Positions 21,097 to 31,382 of a DNA stretch of 64,000 nt are shown here, piece by piece (positions within the stretch are counted from its first letter, which is position 1; the number at the start of each line of letters is the position of its first letter). The DNA lies in assembly GCA_025766275.1 (NCBI GenBank), contig JAFKAC010000147.1, forward strand, positions 1-64,000, given 5' to 3'. Origin of the DNA: Lactarius indigo (Eukaryota; Basidiomycota; Agaricomycetes; Russulales; Russulaceae). The translations under genes were made by a program, and so were the position numbers. Under the pieces are notes generated by a model. The model did not search any database, was not told where the DNA came from, and saw nothing but the letters and a program-made list of their open reading frames with translations.

Positions 21097-22788
21097 GTGG
21101 CTAGCATCAGTGTCACCTTTGAATCAGACAACGATTGGACCCCAGTCACAACCAGAACACAAGACGACCTCCCACACCACGTTAAAAGCAGTCAACTAGG
21201 AAAAGGAGCTCGCTGGGCCACAACATCAGGCAGACCACCTTGTTACAAGTGCCTCATCAAAGGCGAACTCAGACCAGTGGAATTCATCAACAACAACTGG
21301 TACATCCTCCGATACTTTCAGAATACATACCACACCAGAGCCATAAACATCACACCACACAGATTTGCTGAAGGACTAGGCTGGTGGAACGAAGAAGACG
21401 AACAGAACCCAGAAACGCCCACACAACAATCATCCTCAGCACCAAGAAACACTAGGGGAACATACGGACTACAACAAGACTCATCAGAAGAAGAACCCAG
21501 CTCAGACGAAGTGGAATCACACTCAGAACTATCCCACTCCTCAGAACATCGCCTAGACATCACAGTACCCACACAAGCTTCGTCACAAGCCAGCCCCACT
21601 ATCCCTATCTGGATAGAACCATCCCCAGTGGAAGAAGGATTCCCAGCCCCACTACCACCAATCAGATTGCCCTCCCCAGTCGAACCACCCCAGATCCCCA
21701 TCACACCACAGCCAACACTTATCATGTCAGCCATAAACGCCACAGGCACTGGCACAGGTACCGGATCAAGCACCGGAACAGGAGGAACACCAACAACGAG
21801 CTCAGGAGGACTCAAAGGAGCACCCCCTACTCCGTTCACCGGAGATAGAACAGAGAGTGGTCAGTTCAAAAGAGAACTACTACGATACATCAAGTTAAAT
21901 AGCGAGAATGAACTCATCAAAGAACCTTATGCACAGGTACTATTCGCCCTTACAATGTTCAAAGGACCTGGTGTACAGCTGTGGGTCAACCAAACCGAAG
22001 ATGACATGGAAGCGGCACTAGCAGACCCCACCAAAGCCCTCACCAAAAACAGCAAAGATCTTTGGGACGGTTTTCTCGACACCTTTGACAGAGACTGGAC
22101 CGACACTCTAAACAAAGAAAGAGCCTATCAGAAGCTCATCAGTTTGACGATGCAAGGTGGAGCATTGGACAGTTACATCCTTGACTTTGAACACCTTGCA
22201 GGAATAGCAGGATGGGCAAGAGATGCCCCTGGAACGGTGGAATTCTTCAAAAGAGGACTACCCACAGGACTGTATTGTGCTTGCCTTATGCAAACCACCA
22301 TCCCAAACACCATGGACGAGTGGCAAACCGCTGCCAGAGCAGAACACCAACGCTGGAAGCTACTAAAAGCCAGACCAGGGAATAGAAACCCAGGGCCAAC
22401 CCAGAATGTCCACCAAGGACGACCAAAGCGAGACCCAAATGCGATGGATGTAGATGCCACCACCTCCACCCCCTTTAAGAAGCTTACTGAAGAAGAAAAG
22501 AAAGCCCTCATGAAAGAAGGACGCTGCTTCAAATGCAGACAGCAAGGACACATGGCTAGGAACTGTCAACGACAAAACACCACCAACCAAACCAAAGCCA
22601 GAGCCACAGACACTCAAGAAGCGGACACTGCACCCCCATACACCCCAGAAGCGAGCACCTCATCAGTGGCTGCCACCACAACCGAAGATAAAGTCCGACA
22701 AGCCCATGCACTCATCCAAGGCATGACTGAGGATGAAAAGAGACGCTACTATGCCTTAGATCAGGATTTTTGCGATGCCGACCTGTGA
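21097..22788 (+). CDS. Gag of gypsy B, 563 aa
   Basis: Structural protein forming the intracellular particle. The N-terminal third has a Trp/aromatic-rich region with a CYKC pair (residues about 45-90), followed by a low-complexity Ser/Glu/Pro linker and a Gly/Thr repeat (about 220-240). A capsid-like helical region follows (about 250-430), then one CCHC knuckle CFKCRQQGHMARNC (about 478-491) for RNA binding. The open frame has no ATG at its start: the first residue here is GTG at 21097 in the context ACAATCGTGGCT, and an in-frame TGA lies further upstream. The first in-frame ATG with a good context is at about 21724. Translation may begin at a non-AUG codon or after splicing. Pol overlaps in the -1 frame. 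Confidence 0.88.
   Translation: MASISVTFESDNDWTPVTTRTQDDLPHHVKSSQLGKGARWATTSGRPPCYKCLIKGELRPVEFINNNWYILRYFQNTYHTRAINITPHRFAEGLGWWNEEDEQNPETPTQQSSSAPRNTRGTYGLQQDSSEEEPSSDEVESHSELSHSSEHRLDITVPTQASSQASPTIPIWIEPSPVEEGFPAPLPPIRLPSPVEPPQIPITPQPTLIMSAINATGTGTGTGSSTGTGGTPTTSSGGLKGAPPTPFTGDRTESGQFKRELLRYIKLNSENELIKEPYAQVLFALTMFKGPGVQLWVNQTEDDMEAALADPTKALTKNSKDLWDGFLDTFDRDWTDTLNKERAYQKLISLTMQGGALDSYILDFEHLAGIAGWARDAPGTVEFFKRGLPTGLYCACLMQTTIPNTMDEWQTAARAEHQRWKLLKARPGNRNPGPTQNVHQGRPKRDPNAMDVDATTSTPFKKLTEEEKKALMKEGRCFKCRQQGHMARNCQRQNTTNQTKARATDTQEADTAPPYTPEASTSSVAATTTEDKVRQAHALIQGMTEDEKRRYYALDQDFCDADL
22764..22770 (+). promoter_or_regulatory. -1 ribosomal frameshift heptamer, gag-pol of gypsy B
   Basis: G GAT TTT in the gag frame, 16 nt before the gag TGA. 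Slipping back one base opens the pol frame (GGA TTT TTG CGA). Heptamers of this kind (GGATTTT) are known -1 shift sites in plant RNA viruses. The site is conserved in copy A (20177-20183) and in element H. Confidence 0.7.
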
Positions 22789-25700
22789 GAGCTGACAGGG
22801 AGGCCAATTCAATGTATAGTGTTCGCGATAGTGCTATGACAATCAAAGTCCTCGTTCGCCTTTACTACAAAGAAGCTCGCATAAATGTGCTGCTGGACAG
22901 CAGTGCAACAGACAACCTAATCGACCGAAACCTAATCCAAAAACTTGGACTAGGAACCACTCCTCTGAAACCACCCAGATTGGTCCGGAATGTAGATGGG
23001 TCGCTAAACAAAGATGGCACCATGACAGAAACATGCCAGCTATGGATAAAAAGAGGAGAAGAAGAAACTCCTTTCCAGTTTTTCGTAACCAGCCTAGGGG
23101 AAGACAGAATGATCTTTGGATACCCCTGGTTTGAACACGAAAACCCAGACATAGACTGGAAGAAACAAGAGCTGAAAGGAGAAGCCGTCACCATCCTGAC
23201 AGGAGGGTACCGCTTCTGAAGAAAGCAACACCAAGAAGCGAAAGCGGCAGCAACCAAAACAACCTTTGACCCAGTAAAAGAAACTGCAATCCCAGAAGAA
23301 TACCAGCGCCACAACAAAGTATTCTCAGACGAAGAAGCACAGCGCTTTCCCCCAGAAAGAGAAGAAGACCATCCCATCACATTGCAACCAGATGCACCTA
23401 ACAAGATCAACTGCAAAATCTACCCCTTGACTCCAGAAGAAGACAAGGAGTTGAAGGCATATCTTGACGAAAACATAGCAAAAGGGTACATCTATGAAGG
23501 AAGCTCCCCCTACGCTTCCTCCTTCTTCTTCAGAAAGAAAACAGACGGAGGGTTGCGCCCTATCCTGGACTACAGACCCCTAAACACCTGGACAATAAAA
23601 GACACTTACCCACTACCTCTCATCTCCGACATCCTGACCAACTTAAATGGGAAAACATTGTTCTCAAAGTTCGATATCAGATGGGGGTACCATAACATCC
23701 GCATAAAAGAGGAAGACCAGTGGAAGGCAGCCTTCAAGACACCAAGGGGGCTGTTCATCCCTCGAGTCATGACCTTCGGCCTCACAAATGCACCAGCCAC
23801 CTTTGCAAGAACCATGAGCAGAATACTTCGACCACTTATGGACAAATACCCAAGAGAGCTATTTGTGTACATGGACGATGTCCTGATAGCCACAGAAGAA
23901 GATACAGAACGCCACAGACAAATTGTACACGAGTTCCTGGAAATCTGTGAAAAGGAATCTTATTTCCTTAAAGCGTCGAAATGCGTGTTCGAACAAAGAA
24001 AGATCCACTACCTAGGCATTGTCATCGATGGGTCTCAAATCAAAATCGACCCAAAGAAAGTAGAAGGACTAAAAGACTGGCCAAGAGACATCAAGTCAGT
24101 CAAACAAGCAAGAAGCGTGTTGGGAACACTAAGCTATCAGCGACCCTTCATCCCCAACTTCGCTCACTTAGCAAGACCCATCACGGACACAATAAAGACG
24201 TCAGAAGGACCCTTCAGATGGACAAAGGAAGCAGCAGAAGCCTTAGAAGCTCTCATCACGCTTGTGTGCAAAGACCCCATCCTGTGCCAACCAGATATGG
24301 ACAAACCTTTTGAACTAGAAGTAGATGCCTCCGCTTTCGCCACAGGGGCAATCTTAACACAAAGAGACAGCCGAAACAAACCACAAGCTGTGGGATACTT
24401 CTCCAAATCATTTTCAGAAGCGGAGCGCAACTATGACATCCATGACAGGGAACTCCTGGCAGTAATCAGAGGACTGGAACACTGGAGACACCTTCTTTTA
24501 GGGTCCCCCCACGAAATCACAGTGTTTACAGACCACAAAAACCTAGAATATTATCGCCACCCTCGACAAATCAATAGGAGAGTGGCGCGTTACATCCCCA
24601 GACTTGCAGACTATCACATCAAACTTCACCACAAACCCGGACCCCAAAACCATGCTGATGCTCTGTCAAGACGCCCTGACCACGACACCAGAGCAGAGGA
24701 TAACACTGATGTAGTGGTCCTGACCCCAACCATCTTCGCAAACTCTGCTCTCTCCATAAGGATAGATGACCGGGTCATGGCACACCAATTAGACCACCAA
24801 GACACTCTGGACGAATGGGCCGCCCCCTTCCACCTAGTAAAACAAGGCAAACACTGGTGGAGAGGTGACAAACTGGTGGTTGTGGACAACACACCGCTAA
24901 AGAGGGGGGTAATTTCCCTGTTTCACAATACAAAAACAGCTGGACACCCCGGAATAACAAAGACCTTGTGGCTAGTGTCACAAGACTTTTGGTGGCCAAA
25001 CATGAAAGACGACATATCCGCATATGTAAAGGGCTGTGCCACATGCCAATCAAACAAGAACTTCCCTGGGAACCCGAAACCACCGATATTCCCCATCAAG
25101 ACTAACCCAGAAGCACTCCCTTTTGAAACTATCGCTCTAGACTTTATCACAAAGCTACCCCAATCAGAAGACAATGACACAATTCTCACCATCACGGATC
25201 ATGACTGTTCCAAAGCAGCCTTCTTTATCCCATGCAGCGAAACAATAGACGCAGAAGGAGTGGCAAAACTCTATGCCAAGACTGTCCTGCCACACTATGG
25301 ACTACCAAGAAGGGTCATCTCCGACAGAGACCCCAGATTCACAGCGAAGTTCATCAAAGAACTGTGCAGAGTGCTTGATATAGAACAAAACATCAGCACA
25401 GCATACCACCCACAAACAGATGGACAATCAGAGCGAACAAACCAGTGGTTAGAACAGTACCTCCGAATGTTCATAAACCATCAACAAGACAATTGGACGG
25501 AGCTACTACCACTGGCACAGTATACCCACAACTCCTGGCCAAGCGCAACCACTAAAAAGGCACCCTATGAATTAATTCTTGGGTACATCCCAAGAGTACA
25601 CCAACCAGAAAGAGCGACCACAGTACCAGGAACACAAGAGAGATTGGAGCGAATCCAGGAAGCCAGAAGGACCGCCCAAGCAGCAATTACCCATGCGCAG

Positions 25701-27653
25701 TCACTCTACAAAGGATCCTCTCGCTTTGAACAACACAGAGAAGGAGATAGTGTGTGGCTAGATGCCAGGAACTTGAAAACAACGCACCCTAGTTTCAAGT
25801 TAGCCCCAAAAAGATATGGACCCTTCAGGGTCACAAAGAAGATCTCTGCCACCACATATGCCCTGAAACTTCCCCATCAGTGGCGGATCCACCCAGTATT
25901 CCATGCGTCACTCCTGATGCCATACAAAGAAACCTCCATACATGGAAAGAATTTTACGGAACCACCCCCAGATCTAGTAGGTGGAGAACAGGAGTGGGAA
26001 GTCGAGAAAATACTAGAAACAAGACGCCACAGGAACCAGTTACAGTTCCTAATCAAGTGGAAGGGATACTCCGATGCACACAACAGTTGGGAACCAGAAA
26101 AGAACCTCAACGCCCCAGAACTTATTCAGGAACACTTTGAAAGCAACCCCAGAAGCGAAGGAGCAAAGCAATGGTTAAAACGAAAGGAAGTAACAGTACG
26201 AACAACAACCACCTTCCCCACTAGCTTCCTCACCATGCCCTCCCGCTCCTCCTCTGTAGAACGTCTTGTTGCTCGTGCCATGGAAAGAGGCTCCTTTGAT
26301 GAAACACCCTCTGTCACACCCTCCTCTGGCTATTCTCCCTTCCCAGCACGACCCCCTTCCTTGCCTTCACTCATCCAGGAACCACAACCCATTGATCCCA
26401 CCATGCCCAGCGTCATAGAAACAGAAGGAGGAGGAATAGCCCTTCGCGTTCCCCCTCCTGGACACACAGCTCCCCCTACTCCCGAGATACACCGACCTAC
26501 CACCTCCCCCCCTGACCCTAGAGTGGCCATGGCTTGTCTCAGTGAAATAACCAACGACCCAATCATGGACGCACTCCCCATTAACTATGAAAGGATGCAC
26601 ATCACTGCTGAAGAAGACGACGACCCTGGCTACCCCTTCTTCTTGAATGACCCCTGGAGCAGCCGCTATGTCCACTTCCTCATCCCTGACGACGCTGACC
26701 CAACCTCGTACATCCGAAAGGATGCCAAATGGATCAAGATCAGTGAAAACAAAGAGGATGTCATCGGCACCATGGGCAAGAACCTCCCTCACTATGGCCT
26801 CCCCCTTTTCCTCCTTCCCAGAGATGACGACCCCCACAATCCAGCCCCCCCCATCACCCCAGCTCAGATGCAGAACTTGGACGAAGCTTCCCCCCCAGCC
26901 AGACAAGTCGATGAAGTCCTAGAAGACCTGAAAGATGACCGCCTCACAGCAGAAATCTCCAGGACTCGCCGACTCTTGCGAAACCAGAAGGCCCTCCGAA
27001 AGGAGATCGAAGGCCTGTACAAGACAATGGAGCCCCTCAAAAGGCACCTCCTCAACATGGACATGCAACTAACCAGCACCCGAAGAAGGCTGCAAGAACA
27101 CAAGGCCTATGTCCGGATCGCAGACCGATGGCTCACACTACACCCCCCTCCTCCGGAAGAAGAAACTCACCCCTTTGAAGTCCACCACATTCCTGCCCCT
27201 GCTCCACCTCGCTACCACTCCATGCCAAGACTCTACGACGAACCAGAAGGACCTAGCCCCTCTGCAGAAAGGAAGAAGAGACGCAAGCGCAGATCCAACA
27301 AGAAGGAGACTGGCACCATTCGACTTTGTTACAGGTGTCAGTCTGAAGACCACCTCTCCTTCGCCTGCCCTCAAAAACAGAAGTTTTGCTGGAGGTGTTC
27401 TAGCACTGACCACTTCCCCTATCAGTGCCTCTGGCCAGCCCCAGAAGAACGCACTCAGTGGTGTGGCAAGTGTTTTACCAGCAACAGCCACGAAGAAATC
27501 AAGTGCCCCAAGTATGAAAATTGTCGCAAGTGTGGGGCCCATGGCCCCTTCAACTTCCTTTGCCAACATCGCTGCCCCCTCCCTCGCGAAAGCACCCCCT
27601 CCAACGATGTAGACAACGATGTCTATGACCTGATGGACTTCGAAGCACTCTAG
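22764..27653 (+). pseudogene. Pol of gypsy B with chromodomain and C-terminal zinc-knuckle module; one TGA
   Basis: A 1630-codon frame reached by the -1 shift. In order: aspartic protease (LLDSSATDNLID), RT (YMDDVLIATEE), RNase H (DASAFATGAILTQ), integrase (HPGITKT..CATC, then DFITKL, SDRDPRF, DGQSERTNQW), chromodomain (EWEVEKILE..LIKWKGYSDAHNSWEPE) and an extension of about 500 residues. The extension has a Pro/Ser linker, a DDPGYPFF..GTMGKNLPHY domain, a helical stretch (RLTAEISRTRRLL) and four Cys/His knuckles (CYRC, CWRC, CGKC, CRKC) before the stop. TGA at 23217-23219 replaces the CGA of copy A between protease and RT, the only stop. Chromodomains of this class target insertion to histone-marked heterochromatin, consistent with landing in another element. 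Confidence 0.95.
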
Positions 27654-27665
27654 GGAGAGTTGACT

Positions 27666-27679
27666 TAGAGAGGGGCTCA
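27666..27679 (+). other. polypurine tract of gypsy B
   Basis: Purine-rich AGAGAGGGGCTCA immediately before the 3' LTR; the expected plus-strand primer site. Confidence 0.65.
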
Positions 27680-28258
27680 TGTTATGATCCGACGCTTCGG
27701 ACCTAAGCCACAGTATGTCTCCACCCTGTCTTCCCCTTCTGTACTATACCTTGTTACCAAAGGAGCTACTGTTACTAGTGGCGCTGTTTCCTTGATCCGA
27801 ACTTCTGTTTACTCCATTTAGTCTCTTTGATATTGTGTGGACTTGTGTTCATGTTGTTTGGAACCCTGTCCTATATAAACCTGTACCATAGACCGTAGGA
27901 AGCCAGACTTGGCTTCGTTTGCAATCTAGCAACCTTGCCTTCGTACTTTGGTGTGACCTCGCCTTATCCCTCTCTTCTTGTGCATCCCCTACCTCAGTCC
28001 CTAACCAGGACACTTCGAAGTCTTTGCAGTTGAACTATATCAACGCGTTACACCTGTTATACTCTGTGCACTAGCAAGATCAAGTGTAGAGAAGTGTTAG
28101 ACACTTCGGACGAGGAGTCCTACATTACAGAGTAGTGCTGCACCTTGTGCCACACTTTTATCACTCGTATTTCATAGCAATAAGACAACAGAGGTCTTCG
28201 CTTGATACTTGTGTGATTCAGAACCTTTGAGAATCCACGCCCCTGCTAGGGCGTAACA
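27680..28258 (+). repeat. 3' LTR of gypsy B
   Basis: 579 bp, nearly identical to 20310-20888. Visible differences include CCATTTAG versus CCGTTTAG and ACCATAG versus ACTATAG. It is followed by TGTAT, the second copy of the target duplication. Confidence 0.96.
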
Positions 28259-29997
28259 TGTATGGGGGTGCAGTGTCCGCTTCTTGGGTGTCTGTGGCTC
28301 TGGCTTTGGTTTGGTTGGTGGTGTTTTGTCGTTGACAGTTCCTAGCCATGTGTCCTTGCTGTCTGCATTTGAAGCAGTGTCCTTCTTTCATGAGGGTTTT
28401 CTTTTCTTCCTTGGTAAGCTTCTTGAAGGGGGTGGAGGTGGTGGCATCTACATCCATCGCATTTGGGTCTCACTTTGGTCGTCCTTGGTGGACGTTTTGG
28501 GTTGGCCCTGGGTTTCTATTCCCTGGTCTGGCTTTTAGCAGCTTCCATTGTTGATGTTCTGCTCTGGCAGTGGTCTGCCATTCGTCCATGGTGTTTGGAA
28601 TGGTGGTTCGCATAAGGCAAGCACAATACAGTCCTGTGGGTAGTCCTCTTTTGAAGAATTCCACCGTCCCAGGAGCATCTCTTGCCCATCCTGCTATTCC
28701 TGCAAGGTGTTCAAAGTCGAGGATGTAACTGTCCAATGCTCCACCCTGCATTGTTAGACTGATGAGTTTCTGGTAGGCTCTTTCTTTGTTTAGAGTGTCG
28801 GTCCAGTCTCTGTCGAAGGTGTCGAGAAAACCGTCCCAAAGGTCTTTGCTGTTTTTGGTGAGGGCTCTGGTGGGGTCTGCTAGTGCCGCTTCCATGTCAT
28901 CTTCAGTTTGGTTGACCCATAGTTGTACACCAGGTCCTTTGAACATTGTAAGAGCGAATAGTACTCGTGCATAAGGTTCTTTGATGAGTTCATTTTCACT
29001 GTTTAACTTGATGTATCGCAGTAGTTCTCTTTTGAACTGACCACTCTCTGTTCTATCTCTGGTGAATGGAGTAGGGGGTACTCCTTTGAGTCCTCCTGAG
29101 CTTGTTGTTGGTGTTCCCCCTGTTCCGGTGCTTGAGCCAGTACCTGTGCCAGTGCCTGCGGCATTTATAGCTGACATGATGGGTGTTGGCTGTGGTGTGA
29201 TGGGGATCTGGGGTGGTTCGACTGGGGAGGGCAATCTGATTGGTGGTAGTGGGGCTGGGAATCCTTCTTCCGCTGGGGATGGTTCTATCCAAATAGGGAT
29301 GGTGGGGCTGGCTTGTGACGAAGCTTGTGTGGGTACTGTGATATCTAAGCGGTGTTCTGGGGAGTGAGATGGTTCTGAGTGTGATTCCGCTTCGTCTGAG
29401 CTGGGTTCTTCTAATGAATCTTGTTGTAGTCCGTATGTTCCCCTAGTGTTTCTCGGTGCTGAGGATGATTGTTGTGTGGGTGTTTCTGGGTTCTGTTCAT
29501 CTTCTTCGTTCCACCAGCCTAGTCCTTCAGCAAATCTGTGTGGTGTGATGTTTATGGCTCTGGTATGGTATGTGTTCTGAAAGTATCGGAGGATGTACCA
29601 GTTGTTGTTGATGAATTCCACTGGTCTGAGTTCGCCTTTGATGAGGCACTTGTAACAAGGTGGTCTGCCTGATGTTGTGGCCCAGCGAGCTCCTCTTCCT
29701 AGTTGACTGCTTTTAACGTGGTGTGGGAGGTCGTCTTGTGTTCTGGTTGTGACTGGGGTCCAATCGTTGTCTGATTCAAAGGTGACACTGATGCTAGCCA
29801 CGATTGTGGTCTGTTTTGGGTGCTGACTTGTGTAGGGGGATGGCTGAAGTGGCCTCTTGTGTCAGGGAGGATCCGTCGCCCGGCTATGCCGTCATTTCTG
29901 GGTTCTTTGGAGTGTCTGGTTGTTGGCTGATGCATCCTCTTGGATCGTCGCCCACTCTGCTGTGTGGCAGTAGTGTCTTGGGTGTGGTGGGAGTTGT

Positions 29998-30008
29998 AGA
30001 CTTGGCTT
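29998..30008 (-). other. primer-binding site of gypsy A
   Basis: The minus strand reads AAGCCAAGTCT, one base inside the 5' LTR end at 30010. It is complementary to AGACTTGGCTT in the LTR, as in copy B. Confidence 0.72.
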
Positions 30009-30009
30009 A

Positions 30010-30588
30010 TGTTACGTCCTAGCAGGGGCGTGGGTTCTAGGAGTTCCAAGTCACACAAGTATCAAGCGAAGACCTCTGTTGTCTTATTGCTATGAAATAC
30101 AAGTGGCGAAAGTGTGGCACAGGGTGCAGCACTACTCTGTAATGTAGGACTCCTCGTCCGAAGTGTCTGACACTTCTCTACACTTGATCTTGCTAGTGCA
30201 CAGAGTCTAACAGGTGTGACATGTTGATATAGTTCAACTGCAAAGACTTCAAAGTGTCCTGGTTAAGGACTGAGGTAGGGGATGCACAAGAAGAAGGGGA
30301 TAGAGTGAGATCACACCAAAGTACGAAGGCAAGGTTGCTAGATTGCAAACGAAGCCAAGTCTGGCTTCCTACGGTCTATAGTACAGGTTTATATAGGACA
30401 GGGTTCCAAACAACATGAACACAAGTCCACACAATATCAAAGAGACTAAACGGAGCAAGCAGAAGTTCGGATCAAAGAAACAGCGCCACTAGTAACAGTA
30501 GCTCCTTTGGTAACAAGGTATAGTACAGAAGGGGAAAGGCAGGGTGGAGACATACTGTGACTGAGGTCCGAAGCGTCGGATCATAACA
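30010..30588 (-). repeat. 5' LTR of gypsy A
   Basis: A full 579-bp LTR in minus orientation, with TATA at about 30390. The flank to its right is CTTAA followed by a G-run, which is the polypurine tract of a different element. Confidence 0.95.
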
Positions 30589-30606
30589 CTTAAGGAGGGG
30601 GGTGAT
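30589..30606 (+). other. polypurine tract of a lost element (family F)
   Basis: CTTAAGGAGGGGGGTGA directly precedes an LTR-like TGTCATGG. The internal part of that element is absent because gypsy A now abuts it. Confidence 0.5.
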
Positions 30607-31380
30607 GTCATGGACGCTCTATTTTCACCTTATTTTTCCATATTTTTACGGATTTATTTGGTGAAGATACGAACATCCAACGTTGCATTCAAACATCCAA
30701 AGTCCTTATCATTAGATATGATAAGATGGTTAGTCACGTGATGCCAACATGTGCACCTATAAGCACGTGACCCTGGGATAGTAACTTCCTTATCGGAAGT
30801 TACCTCTTTAGGTCACTTTCCTCATTAGTATAGTAGTTTCTCATTGGATGATAAGCAGGGAACGATCTAGATAGTTCTAGACTACATTGTCATAGGGTTG
30901 TGACTCATAGATAAAGACACATCACTGTTCCGTCAGCGTTGATGACTGTGCATCAGTCAGCACAATAGATAATGCTATTATTAGACACAACGCGTCAGCA
31001 TCTGACTCATTACTATTACATGTACCTTTAGTAACAAGGTTCCATAGTAATTCGAACTCAGCCGCAGCATAGTATATAAACCTTTATGTAGCATCCTGAG
31101 TGGAACCAACTTGTCCTCTTGGTTCTCCACTCAGGTGCGTATTCACTTGTACTTCCCTTATTCTTCACCAATGTTAACTTGTCCTCTTGGTTCTCCACTC
31201 AGCGTGCCACTGCATGATCACCTTGCCTTTGACCTTGCATAAAGGTCTCACGTGTGCATATCCTCCGCAGTGACTGTACGTTTGGCGCGTGACTTGTCTC
31301 CGTGCTAGGCTTGGGTGTGCACCAGTTCAGTTCACTTACCTATTTCCTTGGTCTAGTTGTCGCGATAAGTCATACCGCTA
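30607..31380 (+). repeat. LTR of gypsy family F (3' end unclear)
   Basis: It starts TGTCATGG after a polypurine tract and has a TATA box (TATATAAAC) at 31073. A perfect 27-bp direct repeat lies at 31108-31134 and 31176-31202. Coding sequence of element E begins at about 31383, so the LTR end is lost or hidden at a recombination junction near 31370-31385. No gene is present in this stretch. Confidence 0.6.
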
Positions 31381-31382
31381 CA

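Larger units (their letters stand above)
20310..28258 (+). mobile_element. Ty3/gypsy chromovirus copy B, complete, nested in A
   Basis: Length is 7949 bp: two 579-bp LTRs (TGTTATG..GCGTAACA), an 11-nt primer site, gag, pol and a purine-rich tract. The target duplication TGTAT is perfect (20305-20309 and 28259-28263). The LTRs differ at only a few of 579 positions, so insertion is recent. One TGA (23217-23219) blocks pol. Orientation is opposite to A, creating long inverted repeats. Confidence 0.97.
20159..29801 (-). pseudogene. gag of gypsy A, interrupted by element B and one stop
   Basis: The gag is in two pieces: 29801-28259 and 20309-20159, with element B (plus one copy of its 5-bp duplication) between. 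The N-terminal region (RWATTSGRPPCYKC) is the same as in B, followed by a capsid-like region and a CCHC knuckle CFKCRQQGHMARNC. TGA at 28470-28472 replaces CGA of B shortly before the knuckle. The frame opens with GTG at 29801-29799, with no upstream ATG, just as in B. Confidence 0.9.
14825..30588 (-). mobile_element. Ty3/gypsy chromovirus copy A, split by copy B
   Basis: Reading right to left: 5' LTR (30010-30588), primer site (29998-30008), gag, pol with chromodomain and zinc-knuckle extension, and a 3' LTR cut at 14825. Element B (20310-28258) interrupts gag. Removing B and one TGTAT copy restores the gag text exactly as found in B. The right flank begins CTTAA; the matching duplication on the left is lost because the 3' LTR is truncated against the KDZ element. 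Gag and pol carry four stops absent from B. Confidence 0.93.
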
